Positions 62,714-64,000 of a DNA stretch of 64,000 bases are shown piece by piece. The notes below the pieces were generated by a model, which searched no databases, was not told the origin of the DNA, and was given only the letters and a program-made list of their open reading frames with translations. This stretch comes from JAVBQL01 sp031549085 (lineage in GTDB: Bacteria; Spirochaetota; GWE2-31-10; MWDO01). Location: assembly GCA_031549085.1 (NCBI GenBank), contig JAVBQL010000003.1, forward strand, positions 20,717 to 84,716. The letters run 5' to 3'. The position numbers and the translations under genes were made by a program. The number at the start of each line of letters is the position of its first letter. Position 1 is the first letter of the stretch.

Positions 62714-64000
62714 CTACAAATTATTAAATAGCTCTCTTATACCTTTTATTTCTATTTTATCCTTTTCACTTCTGTTTCTATTTATAATATTCAATAATAT
62801 ATAGTCAGCCTCTAGTCTATTAAAAGTCTCTTTTCTAGCCTCTATTGTAAACAATTCAACTATTTTATCTATCTCATTTGCATTACAGCCAATTTTTCCC
62901 AGAAACTCGTTCATAGCCTCTACACGTTTTTTATAGCCCCAGCCTTCAGTAATTAGTTTTTCGAAATCATACTCATTTTCTTGTCCCGCATATACCTCTT
63001 TCAAATATTCAGCCGTTCGTCTTCTTGCATTCATCTCCGTAAAGGTCTCAAAAATCTTATAGTATGGCTTAGTAGAATCAAAGTCACTGTATGGAAACTT
63101 CTGTGAATAGTGTTCATGCTCATGAACAAATATACTAAATATCTTAACATCATCTTCATCTAATGGTGCTTCATTATATATTTTTGATACTACTTCGTCA
63201 AACTTTTCTTTGTGTTCCTCCCCAATGGTAATTATTTTTCTACGTCTGCTGTATTCTCCACCACTACCACTTTTTACTCCAATCTCTTTCAACCCGCTTA
63301 AATCAAAATAATTATTAAAGAGTTCTCCCTTTTTTGTTTGTAATTTTGAGATCCCATTTTTGAAGTGACCTCGTGGAGCAACAGGCACTCTTTTTTCAAT
63401 AACATCAGAACCAACATCATTTATAATCTTAACATCTGTTGTCTCTATTGGTTTAAACGGCTCTTTTTTTCCATTTTCAGGAGTGGGAACTTTATTATCA
63501 ATTTCTATTGGTTTTAATCCAGCTGTTACGCTATTAGTTCTATTGTTATCATTACTTATACCCAACTTGCCTTTGTAAATTTGTGTTCGTTTCCCATTAT
63601 ATAAGCCTGCATTTTTGTTTTTTATCTTACTAACTCGCACCCACTTGCCTTTGGCTACCTTTTTATAGTTTAAACCATCTTTCCATGTTCTGATTGTTCC
63701 GACAGGCATCCTCTCTCTAAATTTTGCAGGGCTATCATCATTTTGTGAGTTTTCTTCCTTATTAATGTCATTGGTTTCAGTGTTTTTCTCGTTCTTAATT
63801 GAAAAGTGTTTAGGGTCTAGGTTGTAAGTGTAAGCGTAATATTCTTTGTTGAAGGCGACTCCCATGTCTGTTAGTATTTTGTCTCGTTCTGCGCGGTCTG
63901 AGGCGATATCTTCCTTGTCGAAAAAGCGGAATTCTGGGTAGGTTGTGACGTTGAAGTTTAGGTCGACGAGCTTTCGAATGTATTGGTTCATGTAGCGGGC
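62714..64000 (-). CDS. Phage-portal (DUF935-like) C-terminus fused to HExxH metallopeptidase domain, partial
   Basis: The frame is open through the right edge, so the N-terminus is missing; ATG 63991 is internal. The visible 428 residues begin with RKLVDLNFNVTTYPEFRF and DRAERDKILTDMGVAFNKEYY, the C-terminal pattern of Mu gp29-like portals (DUF935). A linker MPVGTIRTWKDG (about 95-106 from Met 63991) and a basic block follow, then a Pro-rich spacer and a C-terminal domain from about 215. HExxH is His290-His294 in FVHEHEHYS, with Glu315 or Glu319 as candidate third zinc ligand. Orphan copies of the linker and domain lie downstream. The likely role is a polymorphic toxin delivered or displayed by a portal-like scaffold; this is inference. 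Confidence 0.75.
   Translation of the reverse strand, partial: ARYMNQYIRKLVDLNFNVTTYPEFRFFDKEDIASDRAERDKILTDMGVAFNKEYYAYTYNLDPKHFSIKNEKNTETNDINKEENSQNDDSPAKFRERMPVGTIRTWKDGLNYKKVAKGKWVRVSKIKNKNAGLYNGKRTQIYKGKLGISNDNNRTNSVTAGLKPIEIDNKVPTPENGKKEPFKPIETTDVKIINDVGSDVIEKRVPVAPRGHFKNGISKLQTKKGELFNNYFDLSGLKEIGVKSGSGGEYSRRRKIITIGEEHKEKFDEVVSKIYNEAPLDEDDVKIFSIFVHEHEHYSQKFPYSDFDSTKPYYKIFETFTEMNARRRTAEYLKEVYAGQENEYDFEKLITEGWGYKKRVEAMNEFLGKIGCNANEIDKIVELFTIEARKETFNRLEADYILLNIINRNRSEKDKIEIKGIRELFNNL
63555..63709 (-). repeat. 155-base linker repeat, copy 2
   Basis: Near-identical to 58826-58980 (two differences by eye). It covers the linker between portal tail and toxin domain in the full gene. Confidence 0.85.
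63752..63934 (-). repeat. Portal-tail repeat (partner at 61021-61203)
   Basis: The 183 bases encoding the last part of the portal domain recur at 61021-61203 with about 12 differences. The partner copy is cut exactly after the FRFF codons and preceded by a stop. A shorter, decayed third copy lies at about 57340-57436. Confidence 0.8.

Noticed and set aside
57009..64000. A functional prophage
   Set aside because: Only the portal tail is visible; no terminase, capsid, tail, integrase or lysis gene is found in the window. The region to the right is unknown.
1..64000. CRISPR arrays
   Set aside because: No regularly spaced direct repeats with unique spacers and no cas genes were seen; the only tandem repeat is the pentanucleotide tract at 46871-46930.

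Overview
The window is AT-rich chromosomal DNA from a Gram-negative-type bacterium. Evidence for an outer membrane is the many lipobox lipoproteins, a Lol-like ABC exporter, YajC/SecD/SecF and adaptor-type efflux. A spirochaete is the best guess, resting on the style of ribosomal protein L28, a SemiSWEET, a large cNMP-binding protein and the low-GC codon use. This is an inference from gene content; I could not test it phylogenetically. The standard code fits, with UGA as stop.

Layout. 1-8024: two ABC export systems, a MacAB-like tripartite set on the minus strand and a Lol-like permease/ATPase with a lipoprotein on the plus strand, separated by small membrane-associated genes. 8098-16603: a plus-strand housekeeping run with tag, a ThiS-like carrier, two PP-loop tRNA thiolases, yajC-secD-secF, infA, rpsU, a lipoprotein and a SemiSWEET. 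16671-28939: a minus-strand run with fabF, a lipid-linked glycosylation group (EamA-like protein, GT2, two tandem DUF2079 paralogues), a TPR protein, an acyltransferase, a lone nucleoside-type ABC permease and two overlapping radical-SAM genes.

28940-40556 is accessory. It holds an IS1595-type insertion with a 51-aa companion, an XRE regulator, a two-gene operon pairing an Hsp90-like ATPase with an apparently intact class III nucleotide cyclase, a secreted/membrane trio with a TM2 protein, and a three-gene overlapping TIGR04255 operon. rpmB, recX and engB sit inside it. Two large structured elements (35842-36026 and 39854-40054) lie in its gaps. 40557-56911 is mostly core: a cNMP-binding protein, an acyltransferase, an SCP2-flavodoxin fusion, uppP, tRNA-Leu, iorB-paaK-ACT, guaB, a methyltransferase, a U32 protein with an S4 protein, a GC-rich structured locus at 55498-55710, and a DUF1385 protein.

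57009-64000 is the most unusual region. A gene entering from the right edge joins the C-terminus of a Mu gp29/DUF935-type phage portal to a conserved linker and a C-terminal HExxH metallopeptidase domain. It is followed by a row of small immunity-like genes, each closed by a near-identical terminator hairpin, and by incomplete copies of the same portal-linker-HExxH module that lack starts, are frameshifted or are decayed. This looks like a polymorphic toxin-immunity locus built on a phage portal scaffold, with silent donor cassettes.

Three genes (mnmA, the next PP-loop gene and engB) appear to start at AUU codons behind good Shine-Dalgarno sequences.
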